64,000 nt of DNA from Cruorifilaria tuberocauda (lineage: Eukaryota; Nematoda; Chromadorea; Rhabditida; Onchocercidae), in the NCBI GenBank assembly GCA_013365365.1, contig JABVXU010000108.1:84768-148767 (forward strand), given 5' to 3'. Numbering within the stretch: position 1 is the stretch's first letter; each line of letters starts with the position of its first letter. Below are positions 41,669 through 56,200 of this stretch, in pieces. The notes beneath the pieces are model-generated. The model saw only the letters and a list, made by a program, of their open reading frames with translations, ran no database searches and had not been told where the DNA came from. Position numbers and translations under genes: made by a program.

Positions 41669-44222
41669 GAAGGGAGAGAAAGTTTGTTTAAATTGAAATT
41701 CTTCAAATATTTTACATTAATACGTAATTCATTTTATCATCTTTACTTTATTATGTTAAAATTATCTTCTTTTTAAATTAAAAAATTTCTCTTATCATTA
41801 CAATTATTAAAAATCATTTCTATTTATTTACCAATTATTGTCATAATTATGCAATCAATCCTGTTAAAATTTAAACATATCTTGTGTGATAATTATCAGA
41901 TATCCGAAAACATGGCTAAATTCTTCTTATCAACGATAACGTAATAATAGCAATTTCTCTTTCTCATTCAGTCAAATGTTTGTTTTAAAACATTTCTAAT
42001 TTCATTTAAAACTAAAATTAAATATCTCATTGTCATTTTACAGTTATCACATATCATATGAGTTAATTTATCAAATCTAAGAAAAGTTGTAAAGAGAATG
42101 TTGCACATATCCTAGCTGATCATATTTATTCATTATCAATTTAGTTAGCGTCTAAAATTTATTGAAATTCAAGTATAACTAACTCTTCGTCTTACAGTGT
42201 AAATAGAAGTTAGTCAATGAAATAATCACATTTATCACTTGTTAATATTTGCTCATATCACTTCAGCTGAAAGCAATCATATCATTTCGAACATCCAAAT
42301 AACATTAATTTCTCCTTTAAAAAATTATTACCAATATTTTTTCGACTATATTTACTCAGTTCGCTCATAAGCATCATTCCATCTTCATAATAAAAAAGCG
42401 CTCCTTATCTTATCGTTTATCATTTTATCAAAGAAAGAATTCTTTTTCTTAGTTTTCTAAAAGTGAACTTTGAAATATATGCTTCTTTTCAAAGTTATAT
42501 TTATGGAAGACTGATATTAAAGTAAAATAAGGATAAAATTTTTTTTCTGAAAAAGGAAATTTTCTTTTATCTCAATAGCGTTTCATTGTATGATAGTAAA
42601 GTTAAGTAATTATTTATTTTAAGAATTGATAAACTAAATATTTTCCAGGTGAATCATTTGGAATTAATTCATAATATCTAAAACAATTATTATTTCATAT
42701 CTTGCATATGGGAAAATTTTTGCTTATATTTCATTATGTATTTAATTAATTTTTCTTTTACCCAATCAAATTCAATCTATCTCATTTTTTTGATTAGAAC
42801 AATTCTAATTCTAAAAGTAAGCAATTTTCATAAGTAATAGTAAATGTTAAGTAAATATATAATGTATAACATATAGTATATAGGTAAATGTAATTATATG
42901 TAAGCAAGTAGGTATATGTAAGTAATAAATATAAGTAAATATTTCAATAAATAAGTAAAGAACCAATTGTTTAATCGAAATTCTCATCGAACTTATTGCA
43001 TAATAAATATTATACATTCCAATTCTTTCCCAAGAAAATTTAGAAATTTAAAAAAAGGAAAGGAATGGAATGAATAAATCTTGGAAATATAATTCAGGCT
43101 TATCTCTTCAAAACTATCTAAACCTTTCATTCTTTTCAATCCATTCTTTTTTCAGTCATTTAAAAAAGGGAAGAAGCATACATTCCTTTCTTAAATTTAT
43201 TACGGCGATTTCTAAAAAATGCTTTTCATAAATTTCTGCTTTCATTCTTGTAATTTTCCTGTGAAGCATTCCATTCATTCATTCATTATACTATTCTAAT
43301 TTTAAGTTTTATCGAAATTTCAGAGGGTATTAACGGATAAAGAAATTAATATTTTTTATTATTTATTCCAAAAGTCATTTTGTACTTGAATGTGTAGAAA
43401 AGGTTTATATTGAATTTCAATTGAATTTTGATGAGATTTTTACTTTTTTAAAAATATTTTTTAATTTAATTTGAAGTAGCTTAATTCAATTCATCATATG
43501 GAAAGATATCTGAGTGGTGAAAAAATAGCCATTATCATCATAATTGGAGTGATATTTAAATGAAAGAATTTAATTCGAACACTTACTATCATCTATTCTA
43601 TTATTACGATTGGATGATGACGTGAAGGTAAATGTGTAATTGACGTAAATGCATGTTTCATTATCGACTTTTTGCATGCTAACAAAAGGGAAAAGTAAAG
43701 TGATGCTGAATAATATTAAGCATTTGAGAGGATGATCTTGGAAAACGAGAGGAAGAGGTTGCTGGGTGACAGCAAACACCAACAGCACTTCTTCATGATC
43801 GAACTTATACTACTGCGAGGCCTATAGGCTTTGGCTCTCAAAACAGACATGAAATGCTTCATACAGGTGTTTCGATATCTTTAGTCATATCATCCCTTTT
43901 AATAAGTCTCATTTATCACTGAAAATATCTATCGCTAAGCTCTATTAATCTCTATTCTTATCCATTGTTTCATTAATTTAACAGCATTTGTGGGTGATTT
44001 TAAATTTTGCAACAAAATTTTTCTCTCACCTATTTTCAGAGAAAATTTTCAAAATGAAATTTTCCATTCGAAATTTCAAATATTTAACGGAATTGGGAAA
44101 ATTCTTAAATTTTTGTTTTCTTCTTACCCGTCTAACTTTTCTTTACCTTTCTGTTAGACTGATCATTGGCTAATCATTGGTTATCATTGAAGTGCGTTAT
44201 AAATAACATAAGAGTATACTTA

Positions 44223-44255
<33 letters not shown>

Positions 44256-47200
44256 AGAAGAGGAAGCCAATTTAATCATATCTGATAACATCCTCAATCG
44301 ACTTTTTCTTTCTTAGATACGCTAAGATTTCTTTTTATTCATTTATTCAATTATTAATTATTCTAATATTTCAAATGCTCATTTTCATCTCATTCAAATT
44401 CCGCCTAATATTCAGCTAAGCAAAAAGTTTCTTTTCTACAATTTTTGTAATTTCTATAAATTGATAATGTATGAATTATGAAATACTCTAAAATTCTTGT
44501 CTTAAATTTTTTGGCTAATTTGAAGAATAATGCATGATAAAGCTGAATGATAATATGGAAGTAAGAAATCAACTAAACTAAATTTAGTATTAAAATGAAA
44601 AATAATTGACAATCTTCGCGTACTGATAAATATTTGATAAGAATATCTTTAAAAGTGTAAGATAATACTCTTAAAAATTAGTCTGAGAAAGCTTTCAAGG
44701 TTTTTTTTTCGTTTTTTCCAAAATTATTTGTGAAGTTTTCTTCCTTTCCTTCAACTCACATTACTTTTCATTTCTTACAGATAGATTGAATTTTTAATTT
44801 TTTTAAAAACTTAAAAAAACACTAAATTTCAAAAAAGAGAGTTCCTAAGAACTTCTCATTCAAGAAAGCTTATCTATTTACAAGCATATTCTTTCTTAGA
44901 AATAAATGTGAAGAAGATAGAGAGAAAAAACTATCGTTTTTTAACTTTATATTTTGAATAACGTATGATGATATCACATGCTCAGATAGATTACTGATGT
45001 TATCAAGTTCATTTTTTCTTTGTTTCAGGCGAAATAAAATTTACCAGATATTCCGGTAATACCAAATATTTCACTACCGAAAGAGAGAGAAAGAGAAAGA
45101 GAGGGAAATAATATCAAAGATGCATTTCGTCAACATTTGTAACTATTTTCAACTGATATATCTATCGATGGATGATTTAGCTAAAATCTAAAAGTTCATG
45201 ACATTTTCTAATTTACTTCACATCTCGAGACTTTCTACTAAACTATGTTTGCAGCAAATCATATCGTTCGATCTTTCAATTCATTACATTGTTTAATCAA
45301 CTTTTTGTTATAAATTATATCATCTAATTAAATTTTAAAAGGTAGTTGAAATTTTTCATACGAGTATAAGTATTAAAATTGAATGAAAACTTATGAGGAG
45401 AAATGTTGAAAATAAAAAAAATGTTTCATCTAGTTTCATATAATTTCAAGAATTTTTTAAATTGATTAAAAACAAAGTAATACTTCAAAAATGCTTTAAT
45501 TCTCGGAAATTTTTGAAAAGATTTTTTTCTTTTTGCCTTTCTCACAATTTCAGCATAATTTGAAATTGTAATATTGGATTACTTATTCTCGATCTCATTT
45601 GTTCGATGAATATAGTTGTGCAATGTGCAACGAGCCGTAATAAAACTACTTTAGAAGACGTTTAAGTAAGTAAGTGGAGCCTAAGCAAGCCTTTTAGGCC
45701 TAGGCTCTACTTACTTAAAGCTTTTCACATAGAAGCAAAGCTAGTTTGTCTCTCATACCAAATATGATTTTGCATTGAGTGTTCCATCTCTCCCTCATAT
45801 TCCATTAACACTTTTCATTTTTTTTTCTGAACTTTCCCAAATTATTGAACTATTGATTAGTTTGTAAAAATGTTTTTTGATCATTTTCTTTGTGAAAACT
45901 TTTTGCGATTTTTGTGATCCATTTAAAAATTAGGTAGAATTTTTGGAATTATTAAATATTTACAACAAAATTTGCATAAAGAATGGAGAAGAAAAAATTT
46001 GCATAAATAAATATATAAAAAAATAGTAAATTGTGAAATGTACTTATATATAAAAAATATTACTGCACTTATAATTTGTTAAAATCAATTGATTTTTTTA
46101 ATTCATAGAAAATCCTTTCGGTTTTCTGCAATTGAATTTAATCAAATTTAACAGTATGAAATAAAAAAATGATACCAGCATATATTTCAACTAAACTGTT
46201 AATTTAGATATGATTTATTAAATCACAAAAACACAGTAATCATTTCTGCCTTTCTATTTCTGACGCTTAGGCTAAAACTCATGCTTGAAAGGGTAAATGT
46301 TTTCCTTATTTTACGAATTTCTCGGTTATCATTCATATCATTATTATGATTCTTTTCGCTCATACTCTACCACCTGATGAAATCTTAAGAATTAGCATTT
46401 TACCAGTTAGAAATTAATAATTCAAAATTAAAATCAGTAGATTAATAGGTTCAATGGAGAATCAGCTAAACTTTACATCATATTATCTTCTTCTCCTAAT
46501 AAAACAGTGCAGTTAGAAATTTATTAAGTTATTAATTAATGGGTTGAAAGGTAAGTAAGTAATGCACTTATAATTTTAATTTTAATCTTTAACCTTTTAA
46601 TTTTAACCTTGGAATTGTTTTCTGCTTATGGCTAAGCTTAAAAGCAAAAACATCTTAATCAAATCTTATCAGTTTCTTTTTCAATCAAGGATCTCACAAA
46701 TCCTTCATTCTATTATTTTCCAAAGAAAGTTTCATCTTGCCATTGTTTGTCTCAATTTCGAATATTTAAACTTCTTCCAAATAATCTAGGCTGTTTTTGG
46801 TTAAAAAAAGATTTGCTATAGCAACGTTTCCCTTTCACATTTTGACAAATCTTGACATTTAAGCATAAAAACTTGAAAAGCATATTGAAGGCTCATTTTC
46901 TTTTGGCCTATCACATGAAGATTTATAGATTTCATCTGAAAATAGCATCAAAAGATAGACTGATTGACTGACTGACTGACTAATTGAATGACTGAATGAC
47001 TGACTAACTGATCAAGAAAAAGGGAAGATGAAGCTGAAGTTGGGAAGAAACAGGAAATGGAGAATATGAAGTTAGATTAAAGAGTGATAAGAGAGAGGAA
47101 GGAAAGATACATAGAGGCTAAAGGATAAAGCTTAGAAAAGGCCTCAAAACCAAACTTTAATGGCAGACAAAATTTTCAAATTCTCAGTGCTCGATTTTTT

Positions 47201-50200
47201 CTCCTATCATCAACAGCTCATTTTTTTCTAAGAATTCAGTTGCCGCCTGCTTTTTTCGTTTTTTTTTTAGGCGATTATCAATGCTTCAACTTTTCCAGCA
47301 TTTTCATGAGATATCAGCGCAACCTAACATTTATCGAAAATTGCTGATAAATTATCAGTGTGATAGCCAAATGTTTTAGTGGGGTTTAATTGTGAATTTC
47401 GGGATTTCAGATGAAATTATTATTTACCTTTTTTTCATTAAATATTGATTAGTTCACAAATTTAAACTGCTTGAAAAAGTTTTTTTTTAATTAACATTTT
47501 AGAAATTATCGATTTTTTTTAGTTTTGTCCTTTAATTTATATTGCATATTATGCTATATTTTACTATGTTGCATGTTAGGTAAGTTTATTTATAATTCTT
47601 TTGAAGGGCTAAAATTAACATCACCAAAGCAGCCGACAAGCTGAATTTTAATTAAATGCTTAATTAAGATCATACTTCAATATTATACTTCTTTGGAATT
47701 TGCAGGACTCAAGTCGAATTGAATTTAGTTATGTTCAATTCAATTTAAATGATTAAATATGGTAAAATTGTTCTTTGAAGTTGGCAGTGATAATGCATAA
47801 ATTAGTTAAATAATATTTCATACAGATGGATACCATATTTCTTACTTACAGTTTAAACTATCATTGTCTCAGTGTCTTTAAATTATCAAATATCAATCAT
47901 AATGATCTGATCTTTATCACTATACTCCTGAAAGACTTAAATCGCTCTAATCGTTATTATTTACAGTTTCAATAACAGGAACTCTTGCTTCATCACTCCA
48001 TCATCGTTATCAACATTCATGCTATTAAATGTGAAATGGTTTTGAAATGTTAAAAGGTTTGATAAATGAGAAGAAATAATTGTTTAATGTTATGTTTTGC
48101 TTTGTTTTGTTTTATAGACAAGTGATGGATCATCGAATGAGTTGCAATAAATCGATTTTGTTTTAAAATGATCAACTGAAGAAACAGTTTACATTATCAA
48201 TCGTTTTTTAAAAGATATTTAATATTTTAATATCATTTAATTACTAAATTAAAGGATTAAAAAATACATTTATTATTCAATAACATTTTTTTATAATATG
48301 TTTCTAATGTTTACTAAATTCTCTTCTAATCGTATAAATCAATTATTTCTATATTTTAATTCAATTCTAATTCTAATTTTATTATCAATCAATGATAATT
48401 AGTATATTGTTTATAATCGTTGAAATTTCAATTCAACTTGATAATTTACGGTAAACATACCGGGAAAACCATCTGGAAAATCGCTGCAGCTGCATAATGG
48501 ATGCAAGAGAGTGAAAAATAAATGAGGAAATTAGCACCTGCTAAAACTTCCCCTGCTAATTCCTCACTCTTTAGTGTTTAACCAAATTTTCGCTATCGTT
48601 TTATTTTATTTTATTTCATTTTCAATTTCCATTTCATTTCATTTCAATTTCACACTCTCTATCACTTCATCAAAATTTTCTGATAAATAATATCAACATT
48701 AATGCTAATTCACTATTTTTGTTTTCATTTATGTTTGTATTTTGTTCATATATCTATGTTTTTACTTATAATTTACTATTTTAATTTCGTTTTTTTAATA
48801 GTATATGAAGAAAACGGAAATAATGTGATAAATATGATAGCTGATAAAAGTTGACTTTCATTCTTTCCCGCATAAAAATTCAATTTTTTGACGCAATTAA
48901 AAATTAATTTATTGAAAAATTGTTATTACCTTATGGGAAGTTATTGTTAGAATTTAAAAATGTTCATTTTAAATTATAATTACAAGAAATGGTTCAAATC
49001 AATTTTTAATTTGATTTTTTCAATTATTTTCTCACTTCGAATTATTTTTGTTTCGTCCAAGACATTAACATTAACAGACACAATTCATAATGTGAGTGAA
49101 ATGATTTCACAAATGAAAATAAGCTAATTAAATTGAAACTATTCTTTGCTTACTGATCCCTTTGCTAAATGAAATTGCTATTCTCGATTTTATTTCAAAC
49201 ACTCGAAACCTTACTCAAGCTATTTTCCATTTCTCTTACTTCAGTTTCAAATAACATATTTCATGATTGCAACAACAGTCGAGTATATTTTTTCAAATTT
49301 TAAACAAACTAATTTTTATACCTCAAAAACAAGAAGATAAGCTTACCAAAAAAGAAAAAATTATTTGTTCATATTATTTCTAAATTAGAAATATTACCTA
49401 AATTTATGGACTCTGAAAATTTATGGATTAGCTTTCGCTCTTTTTCTTGCTTATGCAAAACTGATAGCCTAGAAGAAAGGAGTAGCTAATCAGCCTGTTG
49501 TGAAGCTCCATATTGATGCTATTCAAACTATTCCATTATCACACAATGATACGACCAATTCCATTTTCATGTTAGCATGTTGTCATCATTTTCGCTTTTC
49601 ATTCTGATAAATCCAAGAACAAAATTAACGATTGAAATTTTAGTAATGAAAAGACATAATGATGGTATTATCAAGTTCATTTTTTTCTGTTTCAGGCGAA
49701 ATTAAATCTACCAAATATTCCACCCAATCAGTGAATCAGTGAATTTGAATTAATCAAAGTGATTTTAATAGCTACAAACCTGTTTAAATTCTCTCATTGC
49801 GGTTTGAATAATAAACGAGAAATGTGGTAATGAAATAATGAGGTAAAAGAAAGTGCATCAAGGTGGTAATAACATCTGATGCTTCTTAGCTATTGTAAAT
49901 CCCCGTTAACTACTCTTATGGTTATTTACCTACTATCCACGGTATATCATCATGATTACTGGTCTACAAATGCTTCATCACAACATTCACCAGCGTCATG
50001 CACCGTTGAAAATGCAATCTGTTCAGCTAGTGATGCACGAATTTGTCGAAATTCAAGGTACATTAACCTTAAATCTTGATTTTTCATATAAACAAGTTTT
50101 ATCATTAATATTAAATGTGAAATTTCAGGTTGGATTTTTCTCTTCTTTCATAAAAATTTTTAAAAAGAAAAAAATCTGACATTTATATTTATCGTTTCTT

Positions 50201-53200
50201 CTTTTTTGTTTCAAAAAAGCAATTTTTTCTAAAATTTTATATGAAATGAAAATTGAAATCGGATATTCTTGAAAATGAAACTTCCAAAAGTTTTACAAAA
50301 AATGAAAATTGAAAGCGGAAAATTGGATTTTGAAAATAGCATATCGAATTTGAAAATTACTTTTATTTCTATATTTGATTTGTAAATACAGAGAATAAAT
50401 ATATGGGAAAGATTGTAATTTTTTAAAAGATTAGTTTGATCTAACTAAATTAATTTGCAGAATTATTAATTTATTGGTTAATAGATTGTTTCATTACCAT
50501 GCAAGAAATATTTTAAATTCAAATAATCAACGATTATAATATTTGCTGGAATCATATTTTCAATATCATGAAGAATTACTTTGAATTTATCAAAAGATTT
50601 ACACTTTTTCTTTTCTTGCTAAAACAAAGCAAAAACTATAAATATTTTTTATTGCTAAAGTTAATTTCATCTAAATTTCAATAGTTTACACTATCATAGC
50701 TTCTTAAATTGCTGTTTGCTTTCTTCAAGTATTGTTTTTAATTTCATTTTGTATTTTAAATTTATTTTCTTCTCCTTAGCTGCAATAAATTTAAGAGAAA
50801 TTTCAGCTTCTTTGATTAATTCATTTATGACGAAGTAAAATGAAATTAGCTCTTAAATTTATTGAAAAAAATAATGAAAACGAAATTTACGTATGAATTT
50901 ATTCGTTCGAAATAAATCATTAGAAAAGAAAACAAAATTTTTTTGTTTAAGAAAAAATTTGGAAATATTGTCTTCTGTCAATTTTTTATATTTTCCAAAG
51001 AATTGTTTTTTTTTATTAGCCGTGAGCTAATTTACCGTAGGGATTCTTCTATTTTGCAATTAAATTTTTAAAAATTAACAAATATTTAGAAAGGTATGAA
51101 AGAAATTTGAATTCTTCCAAATAAGCTAATGCGTGAAGTTGAAAAACAAAAAAAAGATTTAAGCTATAGAATGCTTAAATCCTAAACGACAAAATTATCA
51201 AAAATTTTTCTCCTCCCATTGGGAGTAATCAAAATAACAACCGAATAGATCGTCGGATTCGTTAGTTAGCACTTAATTCTCAAAATTTAAATGTCAATTT
51301 CTTCTATCAATCATACTTTCTTATCAGGACTTCTTCAATCTATCACAAAAGTTTTTGCAAAGCGAAAGATGAAGAAGAAGAAAGGAAAAAAATGAAAAGC
51401 ATAATTTTCCTCATCATTTGAAGCACAAAAAAAGTAGCGAGAAAAGAGAAAAATGGAATTGTACTTTTCTGAAAACTTCCTAACTTACTAAAGTGAACTT
51501 GAGATATAAAGAAACTTGTTTGATAAACATAGACATATGCATATATGTGTGTGTATATTGTACGATAACATATCGGTAGTTTATCATTTAATAAGTAATC
51601 CAAATTAGTTTTAAAAAAAGAAAAGTTTGAGGAAATCTGAAAATTCAATTTTACTTTAAACTGTTTAGAGTGAATATGCTAGCTTTATTTTTTCTTTTGC
51701 TTTTGTTTTAGTGAATTAAATGGATTTAAACTTATCAGATTTATACCTGAAGTCGATTGCGTGTTCGATGTTAATTAAATTGAAATTTTAGTTGTGTATC
51801 GGTGTGCTCAATACGAGGCATGAAACAATGTGAATGTGACGTGGAAGAGGACAATTATTGCTATTTGTGCTGCGGGAATTCAAATTCCCGATGTATGCCT
51901 GCACATCAGTATGATATCCTCAGGTATTTCTTAACCGATTATTCATTAATAAATTGCAAGTAAGGTAAATTCAGCATAAGTTCATTGTATCAGGCAAGGA
52001 AGGTAATCATCATAAGTTAATCTCGCAATAATGAATAAGAAATGATTATCTAGTAGTACTTGATAGTTTACTGGAAAGTATGCAAAAAATCGCTAATGCT
52101 TAACTCAAATATTTAAATTTTTAAAATTACTAAAAAAAATTTTCAATTTTATAGTAAATTATAAAATGTACTCAGTTCAGAGTATTTTCTGGATATTCAT
52201 AAAATATTTACATTTTGCTTCCCTCAAAAATTGGATTTAAAATTTATCAAATTCTTTGAATTACTCGCTTATCATCCGCTTATCATACGGAGAAATTTTT
52301 ATGAATTTTTCAAAGGATATTCGTAGAAAAAGAAATAATATTAAAAAGAAAGGAAATCAATAATCTTATTATTATCATCTTATTCTGTTAAAAACACTAC
52401 TGCGAATGAATGATGTCGATGAGAAGTTATCTGATATCAGTGAGAAATTAGTGAAATATTCGTTAATTTAAACTTAAATTTCAGTTTGTTAACACAACTA
52501 TCTAACTTACTTAAAAGTTCATTAAGTCTATATCAAACTTTATTGTTATCAGGTATACATCAAACTTTATCATTTAAATATTTTTCTTTCCCGAAAATAA
52601 GATGACTCATTCTCCTATTTAATTGTCATCCTTCTTTTTCAATTCAAATTTGAGGAGAAAAGAAAAAAAATGATTTCGTTTTTTTCTTCAGTTGTCCTTG
52701 CAATAAAACCATTCATCCAAAAACTAATTTCCTGATCACCTGCTGATTTGTCAGCAGGAAGAAAAAAACGGAAAAGGAACATAACAAAAAGTACATTTCC
52801 ATATTCTAATGGTAGATGAAAGACTCATTTAAATTTTTAGAAATAACAAAGATTTTCGTTTAAGGGAGAAAGAAAAAAAGAAACAAGAAGGGACGGATAT
52901 TTATTTTAAATATAAAATTTTTCGAAAAATGAAATTTTTTGAGAAAAATAAAATTTTTCAATAAATGAATTTTAGAATTATTTCAATATATTTCTTCTCA
53001 ATTCTATCAGTAAATACAATGAAAAAATGAAGTAAAATGTTTTTTTCTTTCATTCTCTCACGAACAATAATATTTCCTCTTTGTTTCCTTTCTTAAAAAA
53101 AAGAAAAACAAATTGGATTTATTTAGAGATAATGGAGAAAGATGGGAACGTGAAGCTTGCGCACTTTGCCGTCAAAATGGAGCAGAGCTGGAAGGTTTAG

Positions 53201-56200
53201 CGTGCGATGATACAGATCCAGCTCGTTTGTGCCTTCAGGGCAAATGCTCAAATAGTGTATGTCATGATAAGAAACCTGGACAATATTGTGATCGAAAGTT
53301 AGCTATTATCATTCAGATATGTATAAAAGCAAATTTTTTATATTTTTGAATTGAGGGCTTGTAAATTCATTCAATTGTTAAGTATTTAAATTGTTAAAAT
53401 ATCAATTTAAATTGCTTCTTAATTTTTGTTTTTGAAATTGAAATAAGTGACAAATAAGATTAAAATAACATGAAAGAAAATCTATTCCTTTGAATAAAAA
53501 ATAAGAAGTGTGAAATTTAGAGTTCTAAAAAAATACCTGTTACTCTAATATACTCTAATTAAAATACTCAATGATATCCCATCCTACCTTAAAGACTTTA
53601 TTTTCAATACTCAAAGTATCATTTAAATATTACAAATTGTAAGTTTGAAAATTTTAGAATGGAAAAAATATGTGTGGATGATATTTGTGAAAATCCATGT
53701 GCTCGTATCAGTCCACATTTGATGGTTTGTGATTGTCCATTGATTGATCCGGATACCGGGTTCGCCTCTGATGATCGTTGTCAACTATGTTGCTATGATT
53801 TTAACGTAGTAAGTAATTTCAAATGAAATGTCTCTTTTCGGATAATTTTTCTCTTTAATCATTAAAAAAGTAAAAGAAAGAATGTTAAATTGATTTAAAA
53901 TTATAAAATGAAAAAGAGAAAAAAAAACGGAAAAACAAACAATAAAAAGAAATTTTTAAATTTTATTTATCTACCAACCATTATTATTATTACCATTATT
54001 ATTATATGTTTATATTATTAATTATTATTATTTATTATCATTATTATTATTATCATCAACACTTCGAAGTTTTTTGCACAGATTTTGTAGATAAGAAAGA
54101 GAAACTTTCTCAAATTCACATCTTACAAATAATATTTCCTAACTTTTTTAAGTCTAATCTTAGTGAAATGAAATGTAAACAGTATATTGAGCTTATATAT
54201 ATTTAGTTTTCCTCAATTTGTACATTCTTTTTCTCGCTTTTTCTGTTATCGATAATTCGGAACAGCCTTATAGCACAAACATTGCATTTATATTTCAATT
54301 TCCATTATGTAAGCAAAAATTTACGTATTCGTTGCAATGAAATGCACTTTCAACAATTCATCAAAAGGGAATACTCACTGCTAAATTTACATTAAAAACG
54401 CAAATATTCACTTTTATCCGAAAGTAATACTTTAAATTTAAGGATTCGAATCAAAATTAAATATTTAAAAAAAATGATTCAGTTTAAAATACTTCGTAGA
54501 AATTTGTGTTTTAGTGGTACTCACTATATAATATATTTTTTTGTATAAAGTTTATTAAATTTCTATTATTTTATATCAGGTTTATATTAAGTTATTACTA
54601 AGTTCATATTAAAAAGTAATATATTTCTCCAATTTTTTAAATATAAAATTCGGAGAAAAAAAACTTATAAATATATATACATGGATAATTTGAAGAAATT
54701 TAACAAAAATGAAATGATTTTATCAAATAATTCCTTTTTTTCTTATTTCGAGAAGAAATTACTGCGATTAATTCTCATGCTAGCTATATTTTGTTTAATT
54801 TATTGCATTCTAAAAATACAGCTAAAAGCTAATTTAAACTTCAAAATATAATTAAGATCATTTGAAAGTTTGCTTCGTTTCAGAAGATATTTGAAGGGAA
54901 AAAAGTTTAATATAATATACAGACAATTTAAAATGAAAAAACTCATTAAAGAAGTAACATAAGTAATTGAAATTTGAGATTACAATAGAGAAAATGGAAA
55001 TTTGCTTTGTGAAATGAAAATTTAAAAAAGTAGCACAGGTAATTTAGGCTTAAAAAGACAAAAGAAACATGGAAATTTGAAAAAAGCATAATAATTTAAA
55101 TTTGAAGAAATGAAAATCTGTCGTAAGTAATTGAAATTTGAAAAGATAGAGGAGAAAATTGAAATTTGCCTTGTAAAAGGAAACTTAAAAAATTAAGATA
55201 GGTAATTCAAATTTGAAAAATGAAAATTTGCCTTGAGCAACTGAAATTTGAAAAAGACAAAATAGAAAATGAAAATTTATCTTGTGAAATTTTAAATTTA
55301 AATGATTGCAGAAACCTGCATCACGACGTTGTCAGAACGCTTATCGGCGATTTAATTTAGCTTCAACTCATAATAGACCTATCTGGCGTGTTGGCCTCGA
55401 TTGTGCTGGTGGAAAGAAATGTAATCGTTATGGTATTTGTCGGGGTTTTACATCGCAACCAACAGTTTATTTAATATTATTTTCCTTGCTATTTTCCATT
55501 TGCTGCCTTATATTATAATATTCAATTGATAAATACTAATAATAATTTGGATGATAATGATTATAATTAAGATTATGATTAATGAACAATGATCAATGGT
55601 CTTAATCTAAAATTTGATTTATCATTTTTTGCAAACTTTTTTTTCTTTAGCTAACTTTCCTTTTTTTATGATAAGAAATGTTATTTATACTGAATGACTA
55701 GTTCCCATAGGAATATTTAAGCTAAAAGAAATCAATGAAAGGTTCTAAGGGAAATTTTAAGGCAAAGAAAAAAAAGTTAGAGATAAGAACTTAACAAGTT
55801 ATCAAATTATAGCTTTTTATATTATAGTTTCATTCATCCCTTCAATAATTATTAGCAAAAATTTAAATTTCTTTCTAGATAATGGACTTAATTGAAGATT
55901 ATTTTAAATTCGAGAAAAACAAAATGTTTATTAAAATTCCATGATGAAGACCTGAAAGAACAAAAATTGTTTTTTTTGACAGCAAACCTTTGTCCAAGTG
56001 ACGACCGGTTTCGGTGTACCGGTTACCGAACAGTCCAGCAATAATGGCCTACCAATAATGATTGATGGATTTAAATTGGTCATATCCAAAAAACGAGGTG
56101 GCTCTAAAATTAATGAAAATTTGAAAATAAAAAAATTTTTTCCTCAAAATTTCAAATTTTTTTGTATAAATTTACAGCAAAACTAAATGCACTTTATCTT

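Larger units (their letters stand above)
39168..49878. other. left part of the giant hemicentin intron
   Basis: This is AT-rich sequence without recognised coding exons. It holds the TG, GA and GACT microsatellites, a hairpin at 45660-45721 and one copy of a small dispersed repeat, all listed separately. One minus-strand open stretch near 43587-43788 ends in a perfect GTAAGT donor and is discussed as a possible alternative exon. Confidence 0.5.

Noticed and set aside
51343..51648. Minus-strand open frame of 101 codons in the giant intron
   Set aside because: It is Phe/Ser-rich low-complexity sequence within an intron of the nested gene, with no domain and no convincing splice sites.
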